This document shows positions 6,760 to 8,046 of a DNA stretch of 8,046 nucleotides, one piece after another. A program made the position numbers and the translations under genes. The DNA comes from Microbacteriaceae bacterium (lineage in GTDB: Bacteria > Actinomycetota > Actinomycetes > Actinomycetales > Microbacteriaceae): contig JAODAU010000118.1 of the NCBI GenBank assembly GCA_025463615.1, positions 1 to 8,046 of the forward strand, in the 5' to 3' direction. The notes beneath the pieces are model-generated. The model saw only the letters and a list, made by a program, of their open reading frames with translations, had not been told where the DNA came from and made no database searches. Within the stretch, counting starts at the first letter, position 1; the number at the start of each line of letters is the position of its first letter.

Positions 6760-7706
6760 GGGACCAGCGGCTGCCAGAGGGCGAGGGACGTGATGTAGCT
6801 CTCGTCGCCGTGGCCCTGGTAGCCCTGCACGGAGACGTAGGTGCCGCCCGCGTGAGTGACCTCGTCGCCGACGGAGTACGCGGCGAAGGGGTCCCACTCG
6901 GTGGTGGGGCCGGCCGGGGTGGTCGGCGTCGTCGGGTCGACCGGAGTGATCGGCTCCGTGGGCTCGGTGACCGGGTCCGTCGGCGTCGCCGGCGTGGTCG
7001 GGTCGGTGACGGGAGTCGTCGGATCCGTCGGCTGGGTCGGTTGCGTGACCGGGTCGGTGGGCTGCGTCGCCGGGGGAGCGTCCACGGCGCCGGGCTCGAC
7101 ATCCAGGTCGATGGTGTTGTAGAAGGCGTTGCCGGTGTCGGCGATGTCCCAGATCGCGTAGATCACGTGGTAGCCGGTGTAGTCGGCCGGGATCTGCAGC
7201 GTGTGCACGGTGGGCTGCGCCGGGATGTCGCCGTGGCCGTCGAACGTGGCGAGCGGCACGAAGTCGGCGCGGCTGAGCGGCGCGTTCTGGTCCCAGCCCG
7301 GCTTGGTGATGAAGTACTTCCAGTCGGCGGTGCGGTGGGCCGCGGTCAGGGTCCAGGCCACCGTGAGCGGGCCGGGCGACACGAGGTTCTTCGCCCAGCG
7401 GGTGGACGACTGCTCGTCGAGGTTGCCGCCGAACTTGCCGCCGGCCGAGGCGAGCTGCCCGTCGGCCGGGCCGGCCTCGGGGAAGCCCTTCGGCGCCTCG
7501 AGGCTCTGCGGCTCGAACTGCACGGCCCCGCGGTCGGCGTTCGCCGACCAGGCCGCGCGGGAGAGCACGGAGGATTCGGGTCCGCCGATGTTCCCGTGGG
7601 CGAGCGCGGGCGTCGCGGGGGCGAGAGTGACGGCGATGACGGTGGCCGCCGCGAGCGCTACGGCTGCTGCGGCGATCCGGGAGGGGGAGGGGGTCAGTTT
7701 TTTCAC
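6756..7706 (-). CDS. Secreted AA10 lytic polysaccharide monooxygenase with CBM5/12-like module
   Basis: This 316-residue copper enzyme is predicted to oxidatively cleave chitin or cellulose outside the cell. A signal peptide (KK near the start, hydrophobic 11-29) ends PALA at 36, so the mature protein begins with His37, the N-terminal half of the histidine brace. The second brace residue is His124 in TAAHRTADWKYFITKPGW (121-138). PQSLEAPKGFP (66-76) and IWDIADTGNAFYNTIDL (185-201), with Phe196 as probable axial residue, are AA10 hallmarks. A Thr/Pro/Asp linker (about 207-269) leads to WDPFAAYSVGDEV...GGTYVS...LWQPL (271-314), a CBM5/12-type chitin- or cellulose-binding pattern. The mature chain has no cysteine, unlike many AA10 enzymes. 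I chose the GTG at 7706, not the TTG at 7742, because it gives a normal signal peptide and sits six bases after a -10 element. Chitin is the likelier substrate. Confidence 0.93.
   Translation of the reverse strand: MKKLTPSPSRIAAAAVALAAATVIAVTLAPATPALAHGNIGGPESSVLSRAAWSANADRGAVQFEPQSLEAPKGFPEAGPADGQLASAGGKFGGNLDEQSSTRWAKNLVSPGPLTVAWTLTAAHRTADWKYFITKPGWDQNAPLSRADFVPLATFDGHGDIPAQPTVHTLQIPADYTGYHVIYAIWDIADTGNAFYNTIDLDVEPGAVDAPPATQPTDPVTQPTQPTDPTTPVTDPTTPATPTDPVTEPTEPITPVDPTTPTTPAGPTTEWDPFAAYSVGDEVTHAGGTYVSVQGYQGHGDESYITSLALWQPLVP
6900..7088 (-). repeat. Thr/Pro/Asp repeat encoding the AA10 linker
   Basis: This stretch encodes about 63 residues built from short units such as PTDPVT, PTQPTDP, PTTPVTDP and PTEPITP. 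The DNA on the plus strand is a degenerate repeat of GTSGGSGTCGG-like blocks. It joins the catalytic domain to the carbohydrate-binding module and would be flexible and probably extended. Repeat number may vary between strains. Confidence 0.8.
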
Positions 7707-7742
7707 TCGCCCACGATAGGGGAGATGGTTACGTAAACACAA
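7707..7742 (-). promoter_or_regulatory. Promoter of the AA10 gene, leaderless type
   Basis: Read on the minus strand, TATCGT (7718-7713) fits TAnnnT and is followed by exactly six bases (GGGCGA) before the GTG at 7706. TTGTGT (7742-7737) lies 18 bases further upstream as a partial -35. A palindromic operator candidate sits in the spacer and edges into the -35. Confidence 0.5.
7726..7739. promoter_or_regulatory. Operator-like palindrome in the AA10 promoter
   Basis: On the minus strand TGTTTACGTAACCA pairs end to end at six of seven positions and contains the perfect core TTACGTAA (7729-7736). Its position between -35 and -10 is where a repressor would block transcription. The protein that binds is unknown. 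It does not match the DasR consensus. Confidence 0.4.
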
Positions 7743-7781
7743 AACGACTCACGAAACAGGACGTTACGAGGCGACCGCCGC

Positions 7782-7976
7782 CTAGTAGTCCTCTTCGACG
7801 TCGAGCTCGTCCTCGGACTCGGGTGTCTCGAGCGGACCGGCGCCGAAGTTCGCGGCGCTGGCGGCCGGCGCCGCCTCCTCGAGCAGCTCCTGCGACGCCT
7901 TGAGCGCCGCCTCCGCCTCGGCGGGGTCGCCCGCGGCCGCGCCGCCCTGGTTGGCGAACTGGTCGAAATCAGCCAT
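7782..7976 (-). CDS. Small acidic protein of unknown function
   Basis: I do not recognise this 64-residue protein. It starts MADFDQFANQGG, runs through an Ala/Glu-rich stretch (about 18-42, LKASQELLEEAA) that may form a helix, and ends in a strongly acidic tail ETPESEDELDVEEDY. It has 17 acidic residues, one Lys and no Arg, Cys or Trp, giving a net charge near -16. The ATG at 7976 is well supported by a Shine-Dalgarno (AAGGGA on the minus strand, 7988-7983), six bases away. The codon usage is like that of its neighbours, which argues for a real gene. There is no signal peptide or membrane segment. It is transcribed toward the AA10 gene, 75 bases away, but that gene has its own promoter. The low complexity limits any functional reading. 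Confidence 0.7.
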   Translation of the reverse strand: MADFDQFANQGGAAAGDPAEAEAALKASQELLEEAAPAASAANFGAGPLETPESEDELDVEEDY

Positions 7977-7981
7977 GTCCG

Positions 7982-7990
7982 TTCCCTTCC
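7982..7990 (-). promoter_or_regulatory. Ribosome binding site of the small acidic protein gene
   Basis: On the minus strand GGAAGGGAA precedes the ATG at 7976 at good spacing. It is the main evidence, besides codon use, that this short frame is translated. Confidence 0.7.
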
Positions 7991-8012
7991 GCTCGAGCGC
8001 CCTGTGCTGGTG

Positions 8013-8042
8013 AGCCTAGCGAGGCTTTCAGCGCCAGGTAAA
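8013..8042 (-). promoter_or_regulatory. Candidate promoter of the small acidic protein gene
   Basis: On the minus strand TTTACC (8042-8037) and TAGGCT (8018-8013) are separated by 18 bases and resemble sigma-70-type -35 and -10 elements. This would give a leader of about 30 bases, consistent with the presence of a ribosome binding site. The plus strand of the same DNA holds a five-base hairpin AGCCT/AGGCT (8013-8026) that ends in TTT. It may instead end a transcript entering from a gene to the left, but no plus-strand gene lies next to it. Confidence 0.35.
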
Positions 8043-8046
8043 GAGA

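Noticed and set aside
6900..7088. A CRISPR or tandem-repeat array
   Set aside because: The units are irregular, in frame, and explained by the Thr/Pro/Asp linker. There are no fixed spacers.
6687..7736. Plus-strand frames opposite the AA10 gene, including a Gly/Val/Arg repeat protein
   Set aside because: The repeats are the complement of the Thr/Pro linker. The minus-strand frame has a signal peptide, histidine brace and binding module.
7707..7742. AA10 start at the TTG at 7742
   Set aside because: It would add 12 residues, including a cysteine, before the signal peptide, and would place the -10 element inside the coding region.
7750..7781. A terminator for the small acidic gene
   Set aside because: Only a four-base GGCG/CGCC pairing can be drawn, which is expected by chance in this base composition.
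7782..7976. The 64-residue acidic protein as Pup, the prokaryotic ubiquitin-like protein
   Set aside because: The length and acidity match, but it ends EEDY without the required GGQ or GGE and lacks the Pup helix pattern. No proteasome gene is nearby.

Overview
This window looks like chromosome from a high-GC actinobacterium, and a member of the Microbacteriaceae or a close relative fits best. The evidence is third codon positions that are almost all G or C, frequent GTG starts, three genes whose starts sit in a leaderless arrangement (TAnnnT, six bases, start codon), and proteins typical of soil or plant-associated actinobacteria. The taxon is an inference from style. No rRNA or other marker is present.

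Positions 1-4317 hold a peptide/nickel-type (Dpp/Opp family) ABC importer operon in an unusual order: ATPase (open at the left edge and probably the second half of a fused two-ATPase protein), DppC-like permease, DppB-like permease, then the lipoprotein substrate-binding protein last. The first three genes are tightly packed (a 4-base GTGA overlap, then a 3-base gap). A 44-base gap with a TGGT-N4-ACCA palindrome and a strong ribosome binding site precedes the binding protein. A very strong hairpin (4271-4317) closes the unit.

A FadR-type GntR regulator (4360-5070) follows on the same strand and is the obvious candidate regulator of the importer. A nested double hairpin (5074-5134) separates it from an AlkA-like HhH-GPD DNA glycosylase (5178-6119), which has its own probable leaderless promoter. 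Another hairpin (6125-6162) and another leaderless promoter lead into a hotdog-fold thioesterase (6214-6759).

On the minus strand there is a secreted AA10 lytic polysaccharide monooxygenase with a Thr/Pro-rich linker and a CBM5/12-like module (7706-6756), expected to attack chitin or cellulose. Its stop codon overlaps that of the convergent thioesterase by four bases. To its right is a small, very acidic 64-residue protein of unknown function (7976-7782, minus).

I see no insertion sequence, CRISPR array, tRNA, phage gene or defence system. The genes are ordinary chromosomal types. The points most worth a second look are regulatory or compositional: the 61-base double hairpin, three matching leaderless promoters, two operator-like palindromes, and the clustering of rare GAT codons in a GGATG context.
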